From Symbiodinium natans (lineage: Eukaryota; Sar; Dinophyceae; Suessiales; Symbiodiniaceae), in NCBI GenBank assembly GCA_905221605.1, contig CAJNDS010002175.1, positions 409,501-473,500 on the forward strand: DNA of 64,000 nucleotides, given 5' to 3'. The notes below the pieces were generated by a model. The model had not been told where the DNA came from and ran no database searches. It saw only the letters and a program-made list of their open reading frames with translations. A program made the translations under genes and the position numbers. Below are positions 1 to 9,649 of this stretch, piece after piece (the stretch's first letter is position 1; every line of letters starts with the position of its first letter).

Positions 1-1
1 A

Positions 2-404
2 TCATTATCACGTCCCGGATCTAAGGTGGCTGAGGCGACGCTTAACAGGCTCAGGGACAGGGCGAACAGCCTGCAAGCACGGCAGGCCTCGCCTGTGGTG
101 CCACCGCATGCTGGGAAGTCGTTTGAGGACACTTTGGTGGACCCTGCTCCTGAACTTCGTGAAAGACCTGTTGCCACTCCGGCCCGTGCGTTCCAGTTAC
201 AGCATCAAGTCTCGTCTGATGCGCAGCCTACTGAGCAAGTTGTTTGGGACCGAGAGTTTGCAACAACTGATGATGCATCAGCCAACTCAGCCCCTGAACA
301 AGATCGCCAAGAAGCACCTGCTTCTGTGAATGAAAGCGGGCCACATGCTAGTGATGATGATGATGATGATGATGAGCTTGTCGGAGATGTGGACCCTGAA
401 GCTT
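2..404 (+). CDS. Exon 1 (5' partial): acidic low-complexity N-terminal segment
   Basis: The frame is open from the window edge to a TGA at 410-412. The protein begins with a charged helix-like stretch (ATLNRLRDRANSL), becomes Pro/Gln-rich and ends in a run of seven aspartates coded by a GAT repeat. Phase with the next exon (481) requires an end leaving one base, which a GC donor after 404 or a GA donor after 410 would give. The exact border is uncertain, and any true start codon lies upstream of the window. Confidence 0.55.
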
Positions 405-3400
405 GCCCTTGATTAATGTCTTGTACAATACCAAAATGTCTCACACACATGTGTATTCTCTGGTTTCTCTTTACTTGCAGTCGTGTCTCCTGAGGATGAT
501 TGGGAGCTGCAGGACATGCTCCGGGCAGCCAGCAACGGCTGGACCAACGAAGCCGGCGCAGTGCCTTGGATGGGGGAGTGATCTCTAAACCCTAAACCCT
601 AAACCCTAAGCCCTGAGCCCTAAGCCCTCAACCCTAAACCCTAAACCCTAAACCTATAAATCCTAAACCCTAATATAAACCTTAACCCTAAACCCGAAAC
701 CCTACACCCTAATCCCCCCTAAACCCTAAACCCCCCTAAACCCTATATAAACCCGAAACCCTAAACCCCACATATAAACACACCCCATAAACCCTAAACT
801 TCTTTTATCGCTACTGAGAACCAATGCTTCTGTGAGGAAGCGAACATGAATGAATCTGATGGGCTCATGGAGTGGGATTGGGATGGATATGGTGCAGCGG
901 GCTTGGAAGAGCTGGCTCTTGAGCCGCCTCCGGCACCTGCCTCCATCCCGACAGCAGCACCAGAAGCCCCGAAGCCACACGCACCATCCCCTAAGGCAAT
1001 CGCAGCACCCCCCACGTTCGCAGCATCGCCCAAGCCAAAGGTGCACACGCAGCAGCCTGCCCTCGCCCCAGAAGATGCAGCGAAGGTTCAGCTGAGCAAC
1101 ACTTCACGAAGCAAGCCAGCCCCGATCGCCTCAGTGTCCCCACAAGGCAGCAAAAAACGTGGCAGCCCAAAGGGTTCTTCCCCCTCTCCCACCCTACCTG
1201 ATGATTGTTCGGAAACAGAGAGCGAGGACCAGGCTTCATCCCTGTCGACACACACATGTTCTACACTTCACTCATGTTTGTCGCTTCTGCCTTTGTTGGA
1301 ACGCAGGAGAGGAGCCACAAAAAGAAGCCCATCATCTACGTCACGTCGAAGCAGCTTAGAAACTACGATGCCAAGCTGAGGAGAATGTGCAAGCCTAGTC
1401 CGAAACGAGGCACTCTCTCGGTATCCCCAGAAGTTGCGAAGCAGTGGCTGTGCAAGAAGTCGCGAAAGCAGCTGCTGCAGTGCTTGATCACCTCGGAAGG
1501 GAATGAGGCAGGGGACGGTTGTTATTGTTAAAGCTTCTATCCCTTGTAGCCAGTATCTTCTGTCAGTGTGCAGGATGTGCACGCATGGCGCATGGTGTGA
1601 GGATACTTTCAATGCCAAGATGAGCATCATCATCTCTAGCAAGAAGCAGAACAAGCTGAGCGTCGAAAGTGGCTTCTACTCGGAAAAGGCTATGAAAGAC
1701 GACCTGGGCTTTGCAAGGCCCCTCAAATGAACAGAATCTGAACCCACCAACTTAATGCGGCCCAGAAATTTCCCACGCTTGCCAGGGAGAGGATCGCTGC
1801 TGTGAAGAAGTACTGCGGAGCCACGGCGTCTCGACGCAAGCGGCTGGTGCGGTTGCTCGCCTGCACAAGGTGGTGCTTCATCTGCCCTAAATTTGCCCTA
1901 AACCCTAAACCCTACAAACCCTAATACTATACAAACCTAAAGCCCTAAACCCTAAACCCTAAACGCTATAAACCCCATAAACCCTATAATCCCCTAAACC
2001 TTTTCTAGACAATCCTAAACCCTAAACTGTCTTGCAGTGAGCATCTGGCTTGGAGGGTGTTTGGCTGGGTCTTTGAGGCGAGACAAATACGAGCGGAAGG
2101 TGAAGGAATACTGGGTGGATGTGAAAACAAGTGGCTCCTCCGAGCACGTTGTGGCCGAAGAGGTGCTGCAGGAGTACCAGGTTGTGGACCCCAAGCTGAA
2201 GAGCCTGCCAGCCCCTACCTTGGGGAAAAGTCCTCGCCCCGATCTAGATGCGGATGGTGCTTCTTCGGACAGTGAGTCTTGTGATGAGGGTGCTGATGAT
2301 GATGATGATGATGAGGAGGATGATAAAGAAGCAAGCAGCGAGGATGGCAAGGGCAAAGGCCAGGCCACGACAAGGAAGGCCAAAAGCAAGGCCAAGGAGG
2401 ACCGAAAAGGCCCATCGAACCGTGGCCTAAAGAGGAAGAGAACAAAGGAAATGGAAGAGGCCCTGGAGGCCGGATCCTATCTAAACCTAACCTATTTTTT
2501 ATGGTATTATATTGCATTATATATATATATACATATCTATCATATAGTATAATTAATATGATATCATAGAGTATAATAGAATATAATAGAATATAATAGA
2601 ATAGAATATTATATACAATATTCAGTCTAATCAGAATAACAATATAGCTTCTCAAGTGCTGCAGGAGGTGGAGAACATCGACGAGGCCCTGACGCAGGTG
2701 CTCAACCTTTGCACCAGACTGGGCCAGACTATGGAGAAGCTCACTGGACGCGAGGGCAAGGATGCTGAAGAGTTCCCTGGCTCCAACCCACTTTCCTCAA
2801 CACCGCTTTGTCCTATATCATTGTTTCTCAAGAGTAAGTCTTGGTAAGCTAAGGGCCCTGAACAAAGCGACTGAGCACGAGAAGAAGTTAATGCAGCTCC
2901 ACGACCATCTCGCGGAGATCAAGTCAGAGCATTCTTCTGGCAAGGTGCCCGACAAGAAGAACCTTGTCTACTGAGTCTACTATCCATGTCACATGCGTTG
3001 CTGCCTGCTTCAGCTTCTTTGCGCACTCTTGTACTAAGGACGCAAGATTCCCTGAGAAACTACCTGGCCCAGATCGAGAAGCTGCCCCGAGACTCGTGTT
3101 AATGCTGTATATAAACACCCATCATCCCCTGCTTGGCCTGCGTTCAGTCATCTGCCGCGATGTCCGGGCATTGAAGACGACTTAGCTGAGGTCCAGCCGA
3201 ATCACATTGGAAGACCGCAAGATCAAACGGAAGCTCGCTCGCTTTAGGGTTTTAGGGTTTAAGGTTTATAAGGTTTAGGGTTTAGGTTTTAGGGTTTAGG
3301 GTTTGGGGTTTTTTGGGTTTAGGGTTTAGGGTTTATATAGGGTCTAGGGTTTAGGGTTTATTTGGGGTTTACTATTAGGGTTTAGGGTTTATAGGGTTTA

Positions 3401-6041
3401 GGGTTATAAGGGTTAAACTTTTGTAAAAGGTTTAGGGTTTATAGGGTTTATAGGGTTTAGGGCTCTTGTGTGGACTCAAGGACCGTTCTCCGAGCGAGGA
3501 AAGGCGCCCCCAAGCCCAAGGCGAAGGGGAAGCCCAATGTAAGTGCGAAGGCAAAGGCCAAGCCTGCAGTAGTTCAAGTTGAAGAAGAGTCCGAAGAATC
3601 AGACCCTGAGCCCCCTGCCGTCCCAAAGAGGAAGCCCAAGGCTAAGGCAAAGAGTGCTAGCAAGAAGGCAGCTGGCAAGAAGTGAATATCGCATATTTGT
3701 TCCAGTTCTACACAAGCTGCTCGTAGCTACCGTGCTCTCCATCAAAGGCCACACCTTCTCACCGCTAGCGTTTTTTTGGCGCTTGTGGTTGCAAGGAACG
3801 CAATGCGCAAGTTAGTTTGCTACATTGCAGGATTGCTGGGGTTGTGATCCTGCTTTCGGCCCCTCGATCTGTCTGCTCTCGAGACAAAAGACCCGAGACT
3901 GAATCGCCAACACGATTGCCAGCCCACCTTAATAAAAGATCCAGAAATAACATGCTGCGAAGGTGCTTTGGCCCATGTCCGCAAAGATGCAGGGAAGCCG
4001 GGCGCTGCCTCAAAGGCGTTGGCCAAAGCGCGAGGATCAGGGGTGTCTTGGGTGTATACGTTGAGCGCCGCTGCTGTTTTGTAAACCCTACCCTAAACCC
4101 TAAGCCCCAGCAAGCCGAACGCACACGATCCTTGTTTTTCATCTTAAAGAAAATATACCACTGAAGGTCTCCGATCGGTTGCTTTGCCAGTTGGCTTCTG
4201 GTTTCTACAAAGAATGTCTCGCGGCAGACCCAGATGTTGCGGATACTTTGGCTAGCTCTTCGTTATTGGGGGAGCTCCATCGGCACTCTCAGACAAAACA
4301 TGAGAACAATTCTGCGAAAGCGTTTCGAAAGCGGGGCCTTTCTTGCCCTATCACAACTGATATGGTGGAAATCGGCTTGAAGAAACCTCATCCTATGCTG
4401 AGGGTGGGGAACATGCTGCGAGTTCTCGCGTTGCATGGCAAGCTCCCGGCCCTGTGGGGAGGCAACCAGAGTGCCGTCGAGGTGCTTGCCAAATTTTGGC
4501 GTCGATTCCGCCAGCTGCACCCGTCGCACGCCATCTACACATACCACAAGAATCGGTTACATCAGGTGCTACCTCTGATGCTGCATGCTGATGAAGGGGA
4601 GACGTTGAAAAAGGCAGGCCTCATGGTGATTTCGTGGCAATCACCTGTGGGTGCGGGGATCTCCACTCAGACTGAGCCTACAGATATGCCTCTCAACTAT
4701 GTTGGCAGCTCGTTCAAAACAAGGTTTTTGATATCAGTGCTTCTAAAGAGGCTCTATACGAAGCAGGTTAAGGAATCTTTAGACAGCCTCATGTCAATCA
4801 TCGCAACTGACCTGAAGCAGCTCTTCGAGCAAGGGCTGCGGCTTGACTTTCCAGATGGCAAGCATCAACACTATTATGTTGCCTGGGTCGGCCTCAAAGG
4901 CGACTGGCCGATCCAGCAGAAGCTAGGCCATCTCCAACGTCATTTCTCGAGACTGACAACGAACGAGCAGGTTGGCGTTGGGATATGTCATTTGTGTGAG
5001 GCGGGACGACCTGGTGTCCCCCTACACGACTTCTCGGAACATGCAGCTTGGAGAACAACATTCTTGCGAACGTCGCCGTTTGAAACGATGGGACCTTTGG
5101 CTGACGTGCCACAGACGGCGAGCCCAGAGATGATGCTTCGGTATGATCCATTTCATACCTTGCACAAGGGCTGTTTTGCCGAGTTAGCCGGGAGTGGTCT
5201 TGTGTTCTGTCGAAAATCTCCATCCTTATGTTTCTTTTTGTATTCTTTAGCTGCAGAATTTTGAACAAAGAGTTTGTACACAACAGAGGTCATGATCATT
5301 GACTATGGGATCCTGGGGGACGATTCTGTTCCAAAGCAGCTGAACTCGCTCTACCAGCTGCTGCAAGAATTCTGCACGCGAACGAAGCATCCGCTGCACA
5401 TGGATGGTCTGACTCGAAACCTACTGAACTTTCCGAGGGACTCCTCCTACCCAGTTGGGCTTCTTGGTTAGCGTGATGTTTTTTTTGTTTTTTACTTGGG
5501 TTCGGTTCGTGCCAAATGTTTTCTATTGGCCCCAATGTTTCCAAGGAGCTGGTTCAAGGCTGCAGACACCACTGCCGTCCTGGCTTTCTTAGAAGAATTC
5601 TTCCGGAACCATTTGGCTACTTTGGCAAATCCTGATCCATACTTGGAGAGTGCGCACGATGCCTGCGTCAACGCCAACATCTTCCTACGCACCTTGTATC
5701 GAAACGGGCTTTGGCTGCCTCTCCAGGCTACCACAGAGGTCGCCCAGTCCGGCTACAACTTCTTGCGATGCTATGCTGAATGTGCCCAGCACGCGTACAA
5801 TCAGGGAAAAACCCGATACAAGCTACAGCCAAAATATCACACAATGATTCACTTTGCGGATTTCTACGGTACAGCTGCAAGGTCTCGACAGCGATTCACG
5901 TGGAACATTCTGGCTGATGGATGCCAGATGGACGAAGACCTGGTGGGTAAGGTGGCTACGCTTTCTCGTGCTGTCAATGTGCGTAGTGTTCACACAGACA
6001 CGGTGTCTCGTTACCTGCTGAAGCTGTGGGAAGAGCCGTGA
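2..6041 (+). CDS. Multi-exon dinoflagellate-type family protein, about 16 exons, 5' partial
   Basis: Exons I place: 2 to about 404, 481-575, 819-1232, 1307-1500, 1574-1712, 1766-1869, 2078-2468, 2665-2771, 2854-2972, 3014-3095, 3148-3216, 3481-3681, 3898-4051, 4167-5201, 5271-5458 and 5546-6041 (TGA stop). With these borders the reading phase is continuous from 481 to the stop, using six GT, five GC and three GA donors, all with AG acceptors. The N-terminal part is low complexity (acidic, then Pro/Ala-rich). The middle is Lys/Arg-rich with helical segments. The C-terminal half is a conserved-looking domain ending in QMDEDLVGKVATLSRAV. From memory this layout matches a very abundant, uncharacterised dinoflagellate family, possibly derived from a mobile element. 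No enzymatic motif was recognised. The gene could instead be two adjacent genes split near 3685, but the exon at 3898-4051 and matching phases favour one. The 5' end lies outside the window. Confidence 0.7.
576..818 (+). repeat. Intron 2 containing degenerate CCCTAAA telomeric repeats
   Basis: About 200 bases of CCCTAAA heptamers with variants (CCCTAAG, CCCTCAA, CCCGAAA, CCCCCCTAAA) lie between exon 2 and exon 3. The donor is GA and the acceptor is the AG at 817-818. The array contains almost no AG before the acceptor. Confidence 0.65.
1307..1869 (+). CDS. Exons 4-6: basic helical region of the same gene
   Basis: Three exons (1307-1500, 1574-1712, 1766-1869) join in phase through a GA and a GC donor. 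They encode RNYDAKLRRMCKPSP, then KLSVESGFYSEKAMK, then RIAAVKKYCGATASRRKR. This Lys/Arg-rich segment precedes the DKYERKVKEYWVDV segment in the next exon. I recall the same order of motifs in many uncharacterised dinoflagellate proteins. Function is unknown, and the segment may bind nucleic acid given its charge. Confidence 0.6.
1870..2077 (+). repeat. Intron 6 containing degenerate CCCTAAA repeats
   Basis: A GT donor (CACAAG|GTGGTG) opens the intron. About 120 bases of CCCTAAA variants follow (about 1895-2027), then the acceptor region of exon 7. Confidence 0.6.
2078..2468 (+). CDS. Exon 7: charged linker with acidic run and Lys-rich tail
   Basis: The exon opens with DKYERKVKEYWVDV, passes through an acidic tract of Asp/Glu (about 2285-2330) and ends in a Lys/Arg-rich segment (KSKAKEDRKGPSNRGLKRKR). 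It ends at a GC donor after 2468, in phase with the exon at 2665. The upstream border (2078, one base of a split codon) is set by phase with the GT donor after 1869. A frame upstream to 2037 is also open, so a longer exon is possible. Confidence 0.55.
2472..2650 (+). repeat. AT-rich intron 7
   Basis: The intron has TATATA and ATAGAATATA tandem motifs and is far more AT-rich than any other stretch of the gene. It separates exon 7 from the acceptor at 2663-2664. Confidence 0.5.
2665..3216 (+). CDS. Exons 8-11: heptad-like helical segment
   Basis: Exons 2665-2771, 2854-2972, 3014-3095 and 3148-3216 join in phase (GT, GA, GT and GC donors). They encode EVENIDEALTQVLNLCTRLG, then KATEHEKKLMQLHDHLAEIK, then LRNYLAQIEKLPRD. 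The spacing of Leu/Ile suggests coiled coil, so this part may mediate self-association. Confidence 0.55.
3217..3480 (+). repeat. Intron 11 containing TTTAGGG repeats
   Basis: This intron carries the opposite orientation (TTTAGGG and 8-mer TTTTAGGG/TTTATAGGG variants, about 3243-3462) to introns 2 and 6 of the same gene. Both orientations therefore occur inside one transcript. Confidence 0.6.
3481..3681 (+). CDS. Exon 12: Lys/Ala/Pro-rich histone-tail-like segment
   Basis: The exon encodes repeats of the AKAKAKP and KRKPKAKAK type with an acidic patch (EEESEESDPE) between two basic tracts. The frame reaches a TGA at 3683-3685, but a GT donor just before it (CAAGAA|GTGAAT) leaves the phase needed by the exon at 3898. 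I therefore treat the stop as intronic. If it is used, the protein ends here and a second gene starts downstream. Confidence 0.5.
3898..4051 (+). CDS. Exon 13: short bridging exon
   Basis: The frame is open from at least 3872 to 4087 and carries PEITCCEGALAHVRKDAG followed by an Ala/Lys-rich helix ending GSGVSW. A GT donor (TCTTGG|GTGTAT) ends it in phase 0, matching the next exon. It is the link that makes the upstream and downstream halves one gene. The acceptor choice (3898) is set only by phase. Confidence 0.5.
4167..5201 (+). CDS. Exon 14: main conserved domain of the family protein
   Basis: This is the longest exon, about 345 codons. Visible landmarks are MVEIGLKKPHPMLRVGNMLR, RQLHPSHAIYTYHKNRLHQV, LMLHADEGETLKKAGLMV, YVAWVGLKGDWPIQQKLGHL, a Cys/His pair in GICHLCEAGRPG and RYDPFHTLHKG. 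I recall this pattern from high-copy dinoflagellate proteins of unknown function. The CHLC element could belong to a zinc-binding fold. A GT donor after 5201 keeps phase. The frame read through the donor ends at 5264. Confidence 0.75.
5271..5458 (+). CDS. Exon 15 of the family protein
   Basis: It encodes TEVMIIDYGILGDDSVPKQL and continues to FPRDSSYPVG. Phase 0 at the acceptor and a GC donor (GTTGG|GCTTCT) fit the neighbouring exons. The following intron, about 87 bases long, is T-rich. Confidence 0.6.
5546..6041 (+). CDS. Exon 16: C-terminal conserved domain with stop
   Basis: It encodes about 164 residues, starting SWFKAADTTAVLAFLEEFF and ending RYLLKLWEEP with TGA at 6039-6041. Mid-exon landmarks are RYKLQPKYHTMIHFADF and NILADGCQMDEDLVGK followed by LSRAV. 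The N-x-L...MDED-VG...LSR pattern is the most recognisable signature of the family as I remember it. An AATAAA-like hexamer follows at about 6078. Confidence 0.75.
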
Positions 6042-7395
6042 AAAAGTTAGCGCCGACCCATCCTGTAGATTTCTCTTGAATAAATCGGGCGCTGGTTCCG
6101 GGTCTTGTGTTGGTGCCACACATTTCGGTGCAGTGCCCCCTGTGCCCGTTATAAACGACAACTTGGTTTTCCAGGTAGGGTTCAGGGTATACAGGTTAAG
6201 GACGCTTTGGGGTTTAGGGTTCGGGGCTTGGCATCTATCCACGTGGGTGGAAGCCATGCCACAACTGCAGGCCGTCTGCAAGCGCCACTTCTCCATAACA
6301 CGCCAGCCGCCCATAGCGCTCACAACCCCTCTCTTCAAGCCAGCTCACGCGCCGCCAGCCCACTGCTCATATGACTTTCCTTTGCTACTTTCCTTGCCCA
6401 AACCTTCGTGCCTTAAATATCGCCCACCCCTCTCTTCATGCCAATTCATGCGCCAGGCCTGCTGCAAGCATGGTCATCACAACCGGGATGCTCATCCACA
6501 CTGCGGTATACAAGCAAAAGCGCACAGATACATGGCGCAGCCGGAGTCGCGACAAACAGCCGCTTCATCCACCTGCGAACTGGGGGTTTCCGAAAATCAG
6601 GGAACCCTAACATAGACCCCCCAAATAGTAGGATTCCTTACAATCAGGACCCCGATAAGGTACCCCTAGTTTCCGAAAGCCCCCCCAAAATCATGAGAGG
6701 AATCGCGACCACACTTCCCTGAAGCGGCGCCGAGCGCTTCGAGGACATGTGCCACGCAGTATACGTGGAGATCGACTTCAGGGCCTCGAATAGAAACCGA
6801 AACCCTGAACCCGAACCCTAGTTTCCTAACCCTTATAAATCCCTAACCCCGAACCCGAAACCCTATGTCCCTCAACCCTAAACCCGAAATCCCTAACCCT
6901 AAACCACAGCGCTAAAGCCGGGATTTCGGGTTTAAGGTTTAGGGTTTGGAGTTTTGGGGTTGGCTGTTTAAGGCTTGCGGGTTGTGGCTTCCGGTTTGGC
7001 TCTTTCACGCCACCGTAATTGATCCAGGAGCCCTGAGGTGCAGGTATGGTAGCTCAGTAGGGTATACGGAGCGTAAGCCCTAAACCCTAAACCCGAAGCC
7101 TAAACCCTAAACCCTAAATCTCAGAGTTTCGGGCTTCGAGCTCCTCATACGTCATAAGGGCCCCTGACTTACACACTTGTTTGGGGCTTTGGGCTTAGGG
7201 TTAAGGTTTTTTCGGTCCCAAGGTTTCGGGCTTCGGGGGTGATGCCTGAAAATCAGGGAGTGCAAGCTGCCAGGAGGTGAACATGGTGGTAGATTTCTAA
7301 ATTAGGTTTTAGGGTTTAGGGTTACCCTTCCGTTCCCCCCCCCCCCCGCCCCCGCACACCCTAACTGGACAGCTGGAGAAGACATCCCGAACAAA
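6042..7395. other. Region after the first gene: unique sequence with telomere-like tracts
   Basis: An internal duplication is visible: CCCCTCTCTTCAAGCCAGC near 6328 and CCCCTCTCTTCATGCCAAT near 6428. A short coding-like stretch at 6725-6779 (+) reads GAERFEDMCHAVYVEIDFR. Degenerate CCCTAAA and TTTAGGG tracts fill 6800-6960 and 7078-7330. No gene is called. Confidence 0.4.
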
Positions 7396-7447
7396 AGCCT
7401 AGACCCGAATCACACCCTTCCAGAACAGGGTCACGAAACACCCAAAC

Positions 7448-7524
7448 CTTGTCGCTTCACGGATAAGCCGGTCCTGACGAAGCTTCCGCTCGGCGTTGAG
7501 GCGATCCAGATTCGTCGAGTCATC
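7448..7524 (-). CDS. Charged helical exon
   Basis: The exon reads DDSTNLDRLNAERKLRQDRL then IREATR, with a GGGAG acceptor and an ACAAG|GTTTGG donor. The same frame is open from 7614 to 7399. The composition (Glu/Arg/Leu) suggests coiled coil. Confidence 0.45.
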
Positions 7525-9644
7525 CTCCCGCCGCATCGATCGGGATTTGAAGAATAAGGTGATGTCCCGAAAAAATCGAGAACCCGTTGCTCTCGTGCTC
7601 CTTTTGCTGGGCACTGCACCCCCCCCAACTACAAGGCATTACTCGGGTTTCGGGCACGGTTTAGGGTTGAGTATACTCCTTATACAGACCCAAATGAGGA
7701 CCCCCAAATAGGGGCTTCCATAACATACCGCCTCACTACATATCATATGTCATATCCTGAATATTGGAATCCCAAAGTAGGTAATCCTGCACCCGGATAC
7801 CCGAATTTTGGAAACCCTAAAACCCCAAACCCCCAAACCCCCAACCCTAAACCCTATGCGTAGCCTGAACCCTAAACCCCAAACCTAACCCCCCTCCCCC
7901 CTCCCCCCGATTTTGTTCGGAAAATCCTTGGCGTTCACCTTCTGAGGGCTACGATGACGCAGGAGCTCGATACGGCGAAGGGCCTCGCGAACTGCTGTGC
8001 CATGATATGAAGTAGGGCTTATATTCCTCGTATCTTCAATAGGACACCAAGTATATACGCTCACCAACATTAAAAAGCAATTATATGCACTCACCAAAAC
8101 AGTAACACAAACCCGGCTTCACGTAATTTCCAGCCCTTTGGGCAGTCTGCTTTGAAAGCCTTTGTCTAGGGTTTCGGGTAAATGACAAATAGGGTTTAGG
8201 GAACACTTCGGAACCAAATCAAGTCTTTTAAGCCCTGTGTTTTGGGCTTCAGGGTACATAGGAAAGGATTTAGGGTTTAGGGAACCCGTCTAAATGAATG
8301 AAGCGATGGCCGCCGTGTACTACCCTCAGCCCTAAGCCCTGAAGTGATCGCCTGAAAAAAATCTAGGCTCGGGTCCCTTTAAACCCCAAACCCCAAACCC
8401 CAAACCCTAGCGGCCTCAACCACTAAAGTGGGAAGACCCCAGGAGTAGCAACACATCTCTATATCCTCCTAAACCCTAAAACCTAAACCCTGAACCCAGA
8501 ACCCTAAACCATAAACCCGAATGCCCCCGAGTGCTCCTTCAAGCTAAGGCTTCCCAACACCCCCGCCCCGAAAAATGAATGGGAGTTTACGTAAATAAGG
8601 GACCCCTAGAATAGACCCCCATAGTAGGATCCCCTTATAATAAGGACCCTAACAAGGTATACCCCTACATAATTTCGGAAACCCCCAAATCCTTAAAGCC
8701 TTCAAAACCATAGTGTCCCCGAAGCCCTTAACAAACAGGCACCTCCGGTGTAGGGTTTAGGGTTTAGGGTTTGGGTTTTAGGGTTTGGGGCTTGGAGGTT
8801 GGGGTTTACGAGGGTCAGGTGTAGGGTTGCAGGTTAAGGCTAATACGGCTTAGCGCTTAGGGCTGCCGGGCTTAGGGTTTAGAGTTCAACCTTTATAAGG
8901 CTTTTTCGGCTCCAGCAGTACAACCAGATTCAGGCATGAACACAGGCGGCTTCAGCGTTTTCACCCAAACCCCTAAAATCTGAACCCTTAACCCTAAACC
9001 CTGAACCCTAAACCTAGAACCCTAAACCCAAAACCCTAAAGCAATCCTGATCCACGCCTCGGTCTGTGCATCGTCGTCCGCGCGGGACCAGCACAAGATC
9101 GGACCTCCATCCCGAAGCCCCGAAAGAAAGCACCCCTATCTTCTTTCAGTTTAGGGTTTAGGGTTTATTGGTTGACCCCTCAAGATGCCTTCCAGGTACA
9201 ATGCCAGATGAGCATGTGAACATCGAGCTCGCGTCTGTCCCATGAAGCAAGAGCAGCGAACCTTGCCGCTTGGGCGAAAGATTGTCACCATGGCGAACTG
9301 AAGAAAGACTTCACAGTACTTAGAGACAAAGACACATTTTGCCTCAACCGAACCCAACCGAATCCCACCGAACCCAACCGAACCCAACCAGGCCTAAATT
9401 CAGTCCACCCAGATTATCTGCAAACCTAGCCTAACTTAACCTAAGCGGGGTTTCTGGTTTGTGGTTTAGGGGCTTGGGCTTTTGGATTTAGGGCATTGTC
9501 TCCCGCTCTCAGAGCAAGCGTTGCCTAACATCGAGCTCAGGAGCAAAGCCTAGGCAGGTTTGGGATTTTTGGGTTGCCCTCGAGGGTCGTCCGATAGATC
9601 CCCCCTGCAATCAACGGCAATACAACAACAGCTACGAAGTCCCC
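7448..9644 (-). CDS. Candidate minus-strand gene with a SWIM-type Cys/His exon
   Basis: Exon candidates, in transcript order, are 9644 to about 9560, 9297-9177, 9104-9047, 7994-7939 and 7524-7448. The second contains C-x-C then C-x-H (VRCSCFMGQTRARCSHAHLA), the spacing of a SWIM zinc finger, a domain found in MULE-type transposases among others. It joins the third in phase (G|GT). The fourth (VREALRRIELLRHRSPQK) and fifth (DDSTNLDRLNAERKLRQDRL) have canonical AG and GT borders and agree in phase. The joint between the third and fourth does not fit, so exons are missing or there are two genes. Telomeric tracts and short elements fill the gaps. Confidence 0.4.
7939..7994 (-). CDS. Short exon VREALRRIELLRHRSPQK
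   Basis: It lies between a GGCACAG acceptor and a CAGAAG|GTGAAC donor. It is 18 codons plus two bases of a split codon. It ends in phase 0, which matches the exon at 7524. Confidence 0.45.
9177..9297 (-). CDS. Exon encoding a SWIM-like zinc finger
   Basis: About 40 codons read FAMVTIFRPSGKVRCSCFMG and continue through RARCSHAHLALYLEGILR. The CxC and CxH pairs, 11 residues apart, and the following hydrophobic helix match the SWIM pattern. The acceptor is CTTCAG and the donor GAGGG|GTCAAC. The frame is open further upstream to about 9345. The family assignment rests on the motif alone. Confidence 0.5.
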
Positions 9645-9649
9645 CTGAA

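Noticed and set aside
2215-2655. Minus-strand open frame over exon 7 and the AT-rich intron
   Set aside because: It is antisense to a well-supported exon and has a low-complexity translation.
7045-7072. Possible tRNA: TAGCTCAGTAGG matches a tRNA A box
   Set aside because: No B box (GGTTCGANTCC) or foldable 3' half follows; telomere-like repeats begin at once.
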